Source: CAWFLT01 sp963816795
GTDB lineage: Bacteria > Acidobacteriota > Vicinamibacteria > Vicinamibacterales > SCN-69-37
Assembly (NCBI GenBank): GCA_963816795.1
Contig: CAWFLT010000001.1
Span: 434,001 to 498,000, forward strand
Reading direction: 5' to 3'
Length of the DNA: 64,000 bases
Below the pieces are notes generated by a model. The model had not been told where the DNA came from. It did not search any database and was given only the letters and a program-made list of their open reading frames with translations. Position 1 is the first letter of the stretch, and each line of letters starts with the position of its first letter. Of this stretch, positions 41,960 through 51,208 are shown piece by piece. The translations under genes were made by a program, and so were the position numbers.

Positions 41960-44832
41960 TCACCAGTCGAACTTCGCTCCGATCCGCGCGATCCGCGGCG
42001 GCACGACGGCGAGCGGCTGCTGGAACGCCGTCCCGACCCCCAGTTGATGTTCTGCTCCGGGTTCGCGTTGAGCAGGTTGAAGCCGTCGACGAAGGCTGAC
42101 AGACGGCGGCCCGCGCCCAGCGCGAACGCCTTCTCCACGCGCATGTCGAACAGCGTGACGTGGTCCATCCGGCGCGTGCCGATCGGCTCGGCGAGGACCG
42201 TGAGCGATCCGATGTTCAGCAGACCGGTTCGCACGCTGAACGTGCGGCCGTACGGCTGACCGGACTGGTGACGCAGGTACGGCGTGATGCGCAGCCCGAA
42301 CGGCCCTTCGTAGGTGCCGAATACCCGCGCGGACCAGATCCGGAACTCGTGTCGCCCGCCTTCGGCCGTATTGATCAGGTCGTTCGGCGTCAGCGGGTAC
42401 ACGTTGGCGCGAACGGCCTGTCCAAAGTAGCCTCGGGCATGCTCTCGCACCCAGGTGTGCGAGAAGCCGGCCACGAGCGACCAGCGGCGGTGCATTCGCC
42501 GCCGGGCGTTGATCTCCCAGGTGAAATACTCGTTTCGACCATTGGGCGCATTGCGTGACGACGTAGAACGGGTCGGCCGGCTTGGCAGGCAGAGTCATAG
42601 AGCACGATCCTGGCCCATCGTCGCGGCCGAGAACTCCGTCGATGCCGGGATCGGTCACGGTGACCGTCCGCGTGAACGCATCGAAGGGCCGGGTCGCGTC
42701 CTGCCGGAAGGCGCGGTCGATCGTCGGCGCCAGATCAGTCCGGTCTCGAGGCTGGTGTTCGGGGCGATCTCGCGCTCGATCCGCGCGGTGGCTTCCCGCA
42801 CGAAGCCCAGCGACGCAGCACGGATCGAGCGATTCAGACTTGGCGCCGCCACCCTGGGTCCGCAGATCGTGCTCCTGCTCCTCGCCCGAATCCCAATACA
42901 GGTTGCCGTTCGTGTCCTGCCACCCGTATTGTTTGAACCAGGTTCTCGAGTTCGGGTTCGCGCCAAAAATCAGCTCGGTGCCCGGGGGGAACCAGGACTT
43001 GCCGTACGTCAGCTTGACGACCGTCCGGCCGTCACTCGTCACCGAATGACTCAAGCCCAACCGCGGCGAGACGACGTTCCAGTCGGCGACGTTACCAACT
43101 GCAGGGAATGGCGTATCGTCCCACTCCCGATCGCCCGCCCGGCCCCCTGGATGCCGCTGCGCCGGAAAGAACACGCGGTAGCGATCGAATCGCACACCGA
43201 TGTTGAGCGTGAGCCGGCCGCCGAGTTGCCAGGAGTCGCTGGCTGAGGCGGCGTACCAATGCTGCCCGCCCACCGACTTGGAAGGCGTCTCGAACAGGTA
43301 CACGCTGACGGGCGCGCCTCCCTGCGTGACGGACAGCACGCCGCCGGCGTAGCCGTCGTGCCACTCTTCCTCCATCACCAAATGACGATACTCGCCTCGC
43401 AATTTCAGATGGTGGCTGCCCGTCCTTCCCGTGGTCAGATAACTGACTGAGGCGCTGACCTGCGAGCTTCGCCAGCGCTCCTCCCAGTTGCGGCTGCCTC
43501 CCAGGACGCTCAGAATCGCCAGAATCCTCGCGTCGAGGAGTCCGTGCCGTTCGGCACGCTCGTGCCGGTCAGCGAGGAACTGCCCTCCGAGCAGCTCGAA
43601 GTAGAGCTTCTGCCCGGCGTACGCATTCCATTCGACCTTCCAGACGCCGCCCTGCGCGAGCTGGTTCGAGGTCGAGTCCTGCTCCAGGTTGACCGCCGCC
43701 ATCGGAAGCTCGTAGCCGTCGACCCGTGTGGGTTGATGATTCCGCGACGCCTGGCCGAAGAGGACGAGACGGCTGTTTTCGGTCACGCGGGCGGTGGCCT
43801 TCCCGCCGAGGTTGGTGATGTGCGTCCGCGCGGGCATGATCGGGAACCTGACCTGCCGCACGGACATCTCCTGGTCGCGGGCCGAGACGTACCACCACAA
43901 CCGATCCGGCCGGATCGCGCCGCCGGCGTCGACGTTGGCATCGCGGGCGCCCCATTGCCGGTTGACCTCCCGGTCCGCGACTTCGTTCCGGCCCCGCAGG
44001 CCCCGAGCAATCTGATCCTCGTCGATGTTGAACGCTTGCCAGGCGCGGGGCGCGGCGTCCACATAGACCGATCCTGAACGCTTGTTGCCCCCGGACTTCG
44101 TGACGAGCTGGGCGACGACCCCCGGAAACGGCCACTCCGGGCCGTGCGCACCGAGGTTGACCGACGCGTGCTCGAACGATCCGTAGTCGAACGAAAAGCC
44201 GTTCGGGCCGGGGCGTGCGATCAAGATGCCCTCGAGCGTTGCTAGGGACAATCCGCTCGTGCCGTATCCAAACCAGCCGCCGCCGGGTCCGGCGCTGCCG
44301 CCGCCCACTTCGAAGCGGGTGATGTGCATGCCTGGGGTCGCATCGATGATCGCGTTCACGCTTCGTGAAGCGGGCAGGGCGGCGAGCTCGCGCAGCTCGA
44401 GGCTGTGAGCGAGCGCGGTCCCCGAGCGATCGACGACCGGCGACTTGCCGGAGACCACCACCCGTTCCTCGACCTGGGCCACGTCGAGGACTTGATCGAC
44501 GGTCGCCGTCTCGCCGAGCGTCACGCGAATGCCATCGCGGATTAATACTTTGAACCCGGCCAGCGAGAACCTCAGAGTGTATCACCCGGCGGCACCGCCG
44601 GGAGCTCGTAGCGTCCATTCGCATCCGTCAGCGCCGGACGCGATCCCAACATCGCGGGGCTCGACGCGACGACGGCCACGCCGGGCAGCACGGCGCCGGT
44701 CGTGTCGGTCACCCGCCCGTTCAGGGCGCCCGTCGTCGCGCCGATCGTCTGGGCGGCGGCGTTCACTGCGACAAGGAGAGCGCCGGCGAGGATGAGGACC
44801 AGGCGGCATCGAGCAGCTATCGTCGTTCGCAT
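41960..44832 (-). CDS. TonB-dependent receptor with carboxypeptidase-like N-domain (frameshifted)
   Basis: ATG 44832, signal peptide LVLILAGALLVAVNAAAQ. N-terminal CarboxypepD_reg unit: GALNGRVTDTTGAVLPGVAV, TDANGRYELPAVPPG. After a shift near 44570 the plug reads VEERVVVSGKSPVVDRSGT and RSVNAIIDATPGMHITRFEV. The barrel contains VVAQLVTKSGGNKRSGSVYV, GEYRHLVMEEEWH, VVKLTYGKSWFPPGTEL, NEYFTWEINAR, SLVAGFSHTWVREHA, LSAFVDGFNLLNANPEQ and the end IARIGAKFDW (terminal aromatic). Further shifts near 42880, 42740, 42540 and 42035; the last is a lost G in a G run. Oar-like outer membrane receptor; ligand unknown. Confidence 0.85.
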
Positions 44833-44838
44833 GAGTCG

Positions 44839-47292
44839 CTACTCAGGCAGCCCGAGCTCCCGCAAGATCTTCAGCACGCGTGGATCGCGGCGGATGATCG
44901 CCATCTCCGGCCGACGTACTTCGACGGCGGCCCGCAGAAAATTGAGCTTCACGGCCCGCGCGAAAGCCTGGAACGCCCGCTCCCGATCGCCCAACCCGGC
45001 GTAGACCGCCATCTGCCGCAACGGCGCCTTGGGGTTGTTGGCGGCAAGGGCCTCGGCCTCGTCGCGGCGCTCGAGCCGGGCGTAGAGGTAGCCGCGATAA
45101 CCCCAGTCATCTTCGTCCACGTCGTTCTGGTAAACCTTCAACGCCTCCTGCTCCTGCCCTGACAAATACAACGCGCGGGCCAGATGGCTGTATGTAAACG
45201 GCAAGGTCGGATCTCGATCGATGACCCAGCGCGCACTCTGAATCGCGCTGTCGTAGTCGCCCGAATCCACCTGAATCACCGCGAGTGCCGCGGCGGACGT
45301 ACGGGGTCGGCTCGATCGACCAGGCGCGGTCGAGCACGCGCAGCGCATCGACCAAGCGGCCCTGCGGCGTGAGCAAGTGGTGGACGTACATCAGGTAGCT
45401 CTCGGTCGCGCTGGGATTGAGCTCGATGGCGCGGAGGAAGGCCTTCTCCGCCAGAGGCCAGTTCCGCTGCAGCGCGAACACGTTCGCCCGCGCCGATCTG
45501 CGCTTCGGCGAGATTCTCGTCGAGTTGAATCGCCGTCTGGGCGGCTGCCTGCATCCGGTCCCGCGCGGACAGCTGTGCCCAGTGCCTTGCTAAGTTGGCC
45601 TCGGCGTTGGCGAGGCCAGCCCACGCCGGCGCAAACTCCGGATCGCCGTCGACGACTTGTTGGTAGAGTTCGATGGCGGCGCGCGTGCCATCGCTGGTCT
45701 CTCCTCATCTCGAGGAGTCGCGCACGCAGGTACAGGTCATAGAGATCGAGGCGCGTCGTGTGGGTCTTCTGCCAGCCCCTCTCGAGCCGCAGCTTGTCGA
45801 CAATCGCCTTGGAGATGTCGTCCTGCACTGTCGAACACGTCGGCGATCTTCCGATCGAACGACTTGGCCCAGATCGTGACATCGTCGGTGACCTGCACGA
45901 GCTGTACGTTGACCCTGAGGACGCCGTCGCCACGGAAGATCGAACCGATGAGCAGAAGATCCGCGTTGAGGTCATCGGCGGCCTGACGGAGATTCCTCCC
46001 CTTTGCGGGAAACGCCGACGACGCCGCGAACGAAAGCAGCGAGATGCCCTGGACACTGCTCAGATTGTTCTGGATCTCGGAGCTCAGGCCGAGGGCGAAC
46101 GTCGTCGTGTCGGGCTGCAGCGCCGAGGTTCTCGAACGGGAGCACCGCCAGCCTCGGCGGCCCTGTCGGAGGCCCGAACGGCCTCCAGCCCGGCGTTCCG
46201 AGCGCCACTCCGGCGGCGACGACGAGCACGGCCGCGGCGGCCGCGATGTACTTGAACCGCCTGGCCCAGGGCGAGGCCGTGAGCGCCTTCAGATCGGCCG
46301 CCAGGGCTGCGGCGCTCTGGTACCGCGCACGCGGATCGGGATCGATCGCGCGATCGATGACGCGCACGAGCGCAGGCGGCAAATCGGGCGCGCCGTTTTC
46401 AGCGTCGTGCGGCGGCCCTGCTCGTGCGCGGCCCGCACGTCCTGAATCGTGCGGCCCTCGACGGGATACTTGCCCGTGAGCAGGTGATACAGCAGAACGC
46501 CGAGGCAGTACAGATCGCTTTGCACCGTCGCCGCCTCGCCGCGAAGCACTTCGGGCGCGAGATAGAGCGGCGTGCCGGTCAGATCCGACGACGAGCTGTC
46601 GTCGAGCTCGCGCCCGGCGCCAAAGTCCATCAGCACGACGCGGCCGTCCTCGGCGCGCGTGACGTTGTGGGCCTTGATGTCGCGATGCAGGAGACCTGCG
46701 GCGTGGACGGCCGCCACCGCACCGCAGAGCTCGACGCCGATCGCGATCGTGTCCGCCGGCGTTGAACGCCGTGCCTCGTCTGCAGCAGCTGCTCGAGCGT
46801 CTGGCCGCGCACGAGCTCCATCCACAGGCCGATCTGATCGCCGATCCGCTCGGCGCCGTGAATCGTCACGACATTCGCGTGGCGGACCCGCGCGAGCAGC
46901 CGGCCCTCTTCGATGATCGTCGATGAGCGGTCGTCGAGGGCGCGCGGCGCGGGCAGGAGCTTCAGCGCGACTTCGCGATCGAGACGCGAATCCCAGGCGC
47001 GATAGACGGCGCCAAACGCGCCGCGACCGATGCGCTCGAGAATCCGCAGATGGCCCCACTGCTGGGGCACCTCCACTGGCGGCGCGGTCGAGAACAGGGC
47101 GGGCGTCCAGGTCCGTGTCCGCGCCTGCGACGGCTCGCGGCGATGCACGGCCGCGAGGCCTTCGATCAGGCGCAGTTGACGAACGACCGGCCGCTCGTCG
47201 TGGCCGGCGCTCGATTCGGCCGCGGCCCAGTCGACCGGCGCGCCGTCGAGCACCTTCCTGGCGAGGTCGGCGAGCGGTTCAGTCGCCGGCAC
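44839..47292 (-). CDS. Ser/Thr protein kinase with TolB-like and TPR C-terminal region (frameshifted)
   Basis: ATG 47292 overlaps the end of the sigma factor gene by 14 bases. Kinase motifs: ILERIGRGAFGAVYRAWD, VALKLLPAP, LLHRDIKAHNV, VVLMDFGAGRELD, GTPLYLAPEVLRG. Then a TM helix (YIAAAAAVLVVAAGVALG), LAVLPFENLGA (TolB-like N-domain), SGSTYSSC-frame remnants, and TPR units (AEKAFLRAIELNPSATESYL, YSHLARALYLSGQEQEALKV, VYAGLGDRERAFQAF). Frame changes occur near 46770, 46390, 46125, 45830, 45690, 45490 and 45300. Membrane sensor kinase acting with the ECF sigma encoded just before it. Confidence 0.82.
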
Positions 47293-47914
47293 GGCCCATC
47301 TCTTCGGCGAGACGGATCAGCGCGCGCTCGGCGGCCTTTCTGGCCGCCTCGGAGCTGGGCTTGCCGAGCACGTCTGCGAGTTCCTGATAGGTGTAGCCCA
47401 TTTCGACCCGCCCGATGATGACTTCCCGCTCCTCCGGCCGAAGCGCCGCCAGCGCCTTTTCGTAGCGCTCGACGGCCTCACGTCCGATCGCCAGTTCGAG
47501 CGGCGACTCGGCGCTGTCTGCCTCGAGGTCGCCGAGCTCACCAGCCTCGGGAGCCCGACCCTTCTGGCGCAACTCGTCCCGGATCCGGTTGAGGACGGCC
47601 TGCCGCAGGTACGCCTGCAGGGCGCCCACGCGGCGAGGCTCGAACTCCTCGATCCTCTTAAACGTCCGAATGAGGGTCTCCTGGACAAGATCGTCCGTGT
47701 CGGCCAGATTGCGCGCCCACTTGGGGAGGCGGCCACTCGCCCATCGCCGAAGGGGATGGAAGTGCAGCTGGAACAGACGCTCGACGGCCAGCTCGTCGCC
47801 GGCGCGGGCGCGCGCGATCAGGTCGATCGTCGATTCGAGACGGCCGGACTGAGATACAGCCGCGTCGTCTGTGCGATCCGGCAGGTCGGCGGTCATGGCG
47901 CGGGTGAGTCGCAT
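47279..47914 (-). CDS. ECF-type RNA polymerase sigma factor
   Basis: 211 residues, intact. An inner Met at 47896 is an alternative start. Region 2: AVERLFQLHFHPLRRWASG, ADTDDLVQETLIRTFKRI, ALQAYLRQAVLNRIRDELR. Region 4: AALRPEEREVIIGRVEMGYT, YQELADVLGKPSSEAARKAAERALIRL (landmarks GYTYQELAD and SEAARK). This matches the ECF groups whose genes sit next to a Ser/Thr kinase in Acidobacteria and Planctomycetes. The kinase gene overlaps its 3' end, so translation is coupled; the kinase may control this sigma. Confidence 0.92.
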   Translation of the reverse strand: MRLTRAMTADLPDRTDDAAVSQSGRLESTIDLIARARAGDELAVERLFQLHFHPLRRWASGRLPKWARNLADTDDLVQETLIRTFKRIEEFEPRRVGALQAYLRQAVLNRIRDELRQKGRAPEAGELGDLEADSAESPLELAIGREAVERYEKALAALRPEEREVIIGRVEMGYTYQELADVLGKPSSEAARKAAERALIRLAEEMGRAGD

Positions 47915-47998
47915 CTTACTCCTGGCCTGTCCGGTTCACACGCAACTCGTCGTTTCCAGATTGTGCAGCCCTCTCACGCGACCCTGATCTCTTCGCGC

Positions 47999-49112
47999 AT
48001 GCGCGTCGCCATCACCGCCGTCGTGGCCGTGGCCCTCGTGTTTGCGTCCTGTGGCCGGAATCCGAACGGCCCACAGCCGCCAGGGTCGCCGCCACCGGGC
48101 GCGCCGGGCGGCGGTCGTCGGCCTCGCCAGTCACCGCGCCCGCCGAGATCGCTCCAGGCGCCACCGTGCAATTGACCGCACACGCCGTCAAGTCCAACGG
48201 CTCCGTCGAGGACGTGACCAGCCAGGTGCAGTGGGGCTCGACGACCGGTCTGAGACTGGTCACGGTCAGCGCCGGCGGTCTCGCCACCGCTGGCGCGATC
48301 AGGGGTGAGACGGAGATCGTCGCCCACTACGAGGGGCGATCGGCGTCGGCGCGCCTGATGGTGCTGCCAACCGGCACCTTCCGCCTCAAGGGGCGGATCA
48401 CCGAGAACGGCCTCGGCGTTCCCAAGTGTGATCGTGACTGTCGTCGCGGGGGTCGGCGAAGGGTTGGCCTCTGGGACCGGTAGGAGACAGAGTGGGGGGC
48501 CTATACCTTGTACGGCGTTGCGCGGGCGGGTGCGTCTCCTGGCGCGGAAAGAGGGTTACCTCGATGCGATCCAGGAAATCGAGGTGTCCGCCCACTCGGC
48601 TCATGACTTCGAACTCGTGCCCGAACGGCCCGTGCCGAATCTCGCCGGCGCCTATACGCTCACCCTGATCAACGGTGGATGCCGGACGGCCGTCGGCGCG
48701 CTACCCGATGCCGCTGAAGCGCCGGACCTATTCGGCCAACGTCACGCAGGATCAGCGGTCGATCAGCGTGGCGCTCTCCGGCGCGGATTTCCTGATCGCC
48801 GACGGACGCGGCGACCGTTTCGCCGGCTACGTCGATGCCAGCGGACGTGTCAATTTCCACATCATGGGCGTCGAGTCAACCTACTACGCCGACAGCCCCT
48901 GGTGCTATCGGTGCGACCTGGTCGAGCGCCTCACCGCCAATACCGCGCTCGTGATTGGCGGGACCGTTGCCGCCACGCTCACGGCCTCTGACTCTGAAAT
49001 CTCTGGCCTGTTCTTCGGCGCGTTCTACGTGGCCGACAAGGCCACACATCCACTCACCCAATTCCCGATTCAGTGCACCGGCATCCATGACTTCGTACTG
49101 CGGCGCAGATGA
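47999..49112 (+). CDS. Lipoprotein paralogous to 39453-40604 (frameshifted)
   Basis: ATG 47999, lipobox VALVFASCGRN. After a Pro/Gly linker: ATVQLTAHAVKSNGSVEDVT and VQWGSTTGLRLVTVSAGGLA (Ig-like), PTGTFRLKGRITENGLGV and VRLLARKEGYLDAIQEIEVS (carboxypeptidase-like unit), then PNLAGAYTLTL, RRTYSANVTQDQRSISVAL and HDFVLRRR at TGA 49112 (C-terminal barrel). Frames change near 48110, 48425, 48500 and 48680. Domain order and the Arg-rich end match the 39.4 kb gene. Outer-surface lipoprotein of unknown function. Confidence 0.65.
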
Positions 49113-49182
49113 AGGAACCTGCAACGGTGCCGACGCGTATCGACGCGTTCAACGGATTGTTGGACTGTCTTTTCGGGTTCCT

Positions 49183-50100
49183 GTGGCGTGCCTCATCGCC
49201 GCGGCTGGCTTGCTGCTCGTGTCGTGCGACAAGGCGTCGACGCCGACCTCGCCTCTAGCGCCGCGGCCGCCCACTTCGACGGGTCCCATCGCCTTCGTGA
49301 GCGATCGCGATGGCACGGACCGGATCTATCTCGCCAACGAGGATGGCTCGCTGGTCACGCCGCTGGTCGCGGGCGGCACGCCCGCGTGGGCGAAGGACGG
49401 ACGTCAGATTGCGTTCACTGTGAGAGGGTTTGGCATCCGTGTGATTGGCGTGGACGGCTCCGGCGATCGCTTCGTTGCCGACCGTGGCTCGACACCGGCG
49501 TGGTCGCCGGACGGACGGTCGCTCGTGTTCGTGAACTGGCGCGAGGGTGACGACTCCGACATCGACGTCGTGAACCTCGACGGCTCGAACCGGCGTTCCC
49601 TGTTCAACAGTGACTTTGGCTCGTCCAGTCCGAAATGGTCACCGGACGGCCAGCGGATCTTGTTCTGCGTTGGCACGTTTCAATTTGACCAATCTGGGCT
49701 GTGGACCGTGAACGCCGACGGCTCCGACGCCCGGCAGCTCGGCGGACCGGGCGTTGGTCGCCCCAGAGCCGATTTTAGCGGGGTGACGGGGTCCCTCTAT
49801 GACGCCTGGTCGCCGGCCTGGTCGCCTGACGGGTCCCAGATTGCCTTCGGGAACGGCGGCCCCAATAGTGGTATCGAAGTCGCCCGGGCGGATGGCTCCG
49901 GCAGGCATCTTCGAGTGCCCGGTCCCGCGACCGATCCGGACTGGACGCCGGACGGACGGCTGATCTACACGAAGGGTACGTACCCTGGCCCCACCCGGAT
50001 CTTCATCAGCGACGGCGGGACCGAGCGACAGTTGATCCCGGACGCGACCGCACCGGCACGCCCGTCGTACCGCGATTGGTCGGCCGTCTGGCTGCGGTAG
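49183..50100 (+). CDS. PD40/TolB-like beta-propeller lipoprotein
   Basis: GTG 49183 (VACLIAAAGLLLVSC) gives a lipobox but a very short leader, so the true start may lie upstream with an indel; an ATG at 49109 overlaps the previous stop in another frame. Five or six WD40-like PD40 blades: IAFVSDRDGTDRIYLANEDG, TPAWAKDGRQIAFTVRG, TPAWSPDGRSLVFVNW, PKWSPDGQRILFCVGT, PAWSPDGSQIAFGNGG, DPDWTPDGRLIYTKG. About 305 residues, otherwise intact. Probably a periplasmic or surface binding propeller; no partner gene identified. Confidence 0.8.
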   Translation: MACLIAAAGLLLVSCDKASTPTSPLAPRPPTSTGPIAFVSDRDGTDRIYLANEDGSLVTPLVAGGTPAWAKDGRQIAFTVRGFGIRVIGVDGSGDRFVADRGSTPAWSPDGRSLVFVNWREGDDSDIDVVNLDGSNRRSLFNSDFGSSSPKWSPDGQRILFCVGTFQFDQSGLWTVNADGSDARQLGGPGVGRPRADFSGVTGSLYDAWSPAWSPDGSQIAFGNGGPNSGIEVARADGSGRHLRVPGPATDPDWTPDGRLIYTKGTYPGPTRIFISDGGTERQLIPDATAPARPSYRDWSAVWLR

Positions 50101-50123
50101 CGCGCACCAAAGGCCCGCTAAAG

Positions 50124-50465
50124 TTACCGGCCCAAGACGACGTCGATGCCAGCCAGCAGGAGTTCAACTTTGGCCGCCGAAAGCTTGCCGACCCTCTCGG
50201 TGAGGAATGACTTATCGAGCGCAACAATTTGCGAAACGTTCACAACCGAATCCTTGGGGAGGCTGGTCGACCGGGCAGCGAGCAACACGTTACCAGGCGC
50301 TTCCGCCCATTTCAGGTTGCTCGTCAACGGCACACAGACGACGGTTGCGAGTCGGCTGCGGTTCAGGGCGTCGCCCTGGACGACGACAACCGGCCCAAGA
50401 AAGCCCGGCTCCGAGCCTGTTGGTGGTCGTAGATCCGCCCACCAGACCTCCCCTTGGAAGATCAC
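50124..50465 (-). CDS. MazF/PemK-family mRNA interferase toxin
   Basis: 113 residues from GTG 50465, which overlaps the antitoxin stop (GTGA). Motifs: GEVWWADLRPPTGSEPGFLGP, VVVVQGDALNRSRLATVVCVPLTSN, LPKDSVVNVSQIVALDKSFL, AAKVELLLAGIDVVLG (each a familiar MazF block; landmarks GEVWWADL, TVVCVPLTSN, SVVNVSQI). The conserved RP-like loop and Thr/Ser of the active site are present. It cleaves mRNA when free. Intact and coupled to its antitoxin. Confidence 0.9.
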   Translation of the reverse strand: MIFQGEVWWADLRPPTGSEPGFLGPVVVVQGDALNRSRLATVVCVPLTSNLKWAEAPGNVLLAARSTSLPKDSVVNVSQIVALDKSFLTERVGKLSAAKVELLLAGIDVVLGR

Positions 50466-50699
50466 CACTCGGTGTTCTCCAATACGCGGCGCCCGGCCGC
50501 GCTGACAAACGCGTCTCTCTGGTCGCCCATATCGGCGCATACGCGGTCCATCGCTTCGGTCACTTCGTCTGGTGCGTGCCGCGCGACGTACCTCCGCGAG
50601 AGCCGCACTGAACACCTCGCTTCGGGACCGACCGGCCCGCCGGGCCAAGCGTTCGACCTTCTCGAAAACCTCGTCCGGAATCGATACCGCGGTTTTCAT
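50462..50699 (-). CDS. Ribbon-helix-helix antitoxin of the MazF module (one frameshift)
   Basis: ATG 50699: MKTAVSIPDEVFEKVERLAR, AGRSRSEVFSAALAE. Then one extra base; skipping it gives YVARHAPDEVTEAMDRVCAD and the end RRVLENTEW at TGA 50462. The N-terminal ribbon-helix-helix is of the type that precedes MazF toxins. Without the correction the antitoxin runs in frame into MazF. About 78 residues. Confidence 0.85.
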
Positions 50700-51208
50700 A
50701 CCAAAAGTATAACCGGCCGAGGCGCCTCGGGGTCGTGGATCTTTTTGCGGCCGTTTGTGGACACCGGCCAATCCACGGCTCTACGTGTCGAGGAACTTGG
50801 ACGTCTTGGGTGCATCGACATTGACGGTCGGCCGAGTTCATCGCGCGGCAAGCGCGTGAGCACCTTCGCAACGACTACTCCACCAGCGGAGACCGGCCGG
50901 AGGATCGCCCGTCGCGCCCTCATTGACCGGCTCGCATCGCTCGGCTATGCCGGTCGCGGAGCTGCCGCGGTCTCCAGGGCATCCGGCGCCGCGGCCGATC
51001 CGAAGGATCACATCGAGGAGTTCAACTGGATGACGGCCCAGCGGTGGCAGCAGGCTCGACATGTGCCGGTCCGGCCGGCCAGCTGCGACGCGACCACGGA
51101 CCGCGGGCGTTGAGCTCTGAAGGGGCTGTCGCTCTCGCCCACGTTTCCGACATGGCCCTCGACGCCAATTGAAGGGCACGCCGATCTCGGCGTACGATCC
51201 GCGCTGCG
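50700..51208. other. 509-bp gap with a sulfatase-like fragment and no intact gene
   Basis: Apart from the degraded fragment at 50905-51059, no coding frame here has recognisable motifs. The stretch just upstream of the antitoxin (50700-50720) should hold the promoter of the MazF module (AT-richer CCAAAAGTATAACC), but no clear operator palindrome was found. Confidence 0.5.
50905..51059 (+). pseudogene. Remnant of a sulfatase-like gene (C-terminal linker region)
   Basis: The frame reads RRALIDRLASLGYAGRG, then AAADPKDHIEEFNWMT. Landmarks LASLGY and DPKDxIEEFN are the conserved region following the catalytic domain in sulfatase-TPR proteins; compare LAALGYVATDR and LPDPKD in the intact gene at 40601. 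Nothing upstream encodes the catalytic domain. Probably a leftover of a deleted paralogue. Confidence 0.45.

Noticed and set aside
40755..41963. 402-codon minus-strand frame over the sulfatase-like gene
   Set aside because: Antisense of a clear superfamily member; rejected as a shadow.
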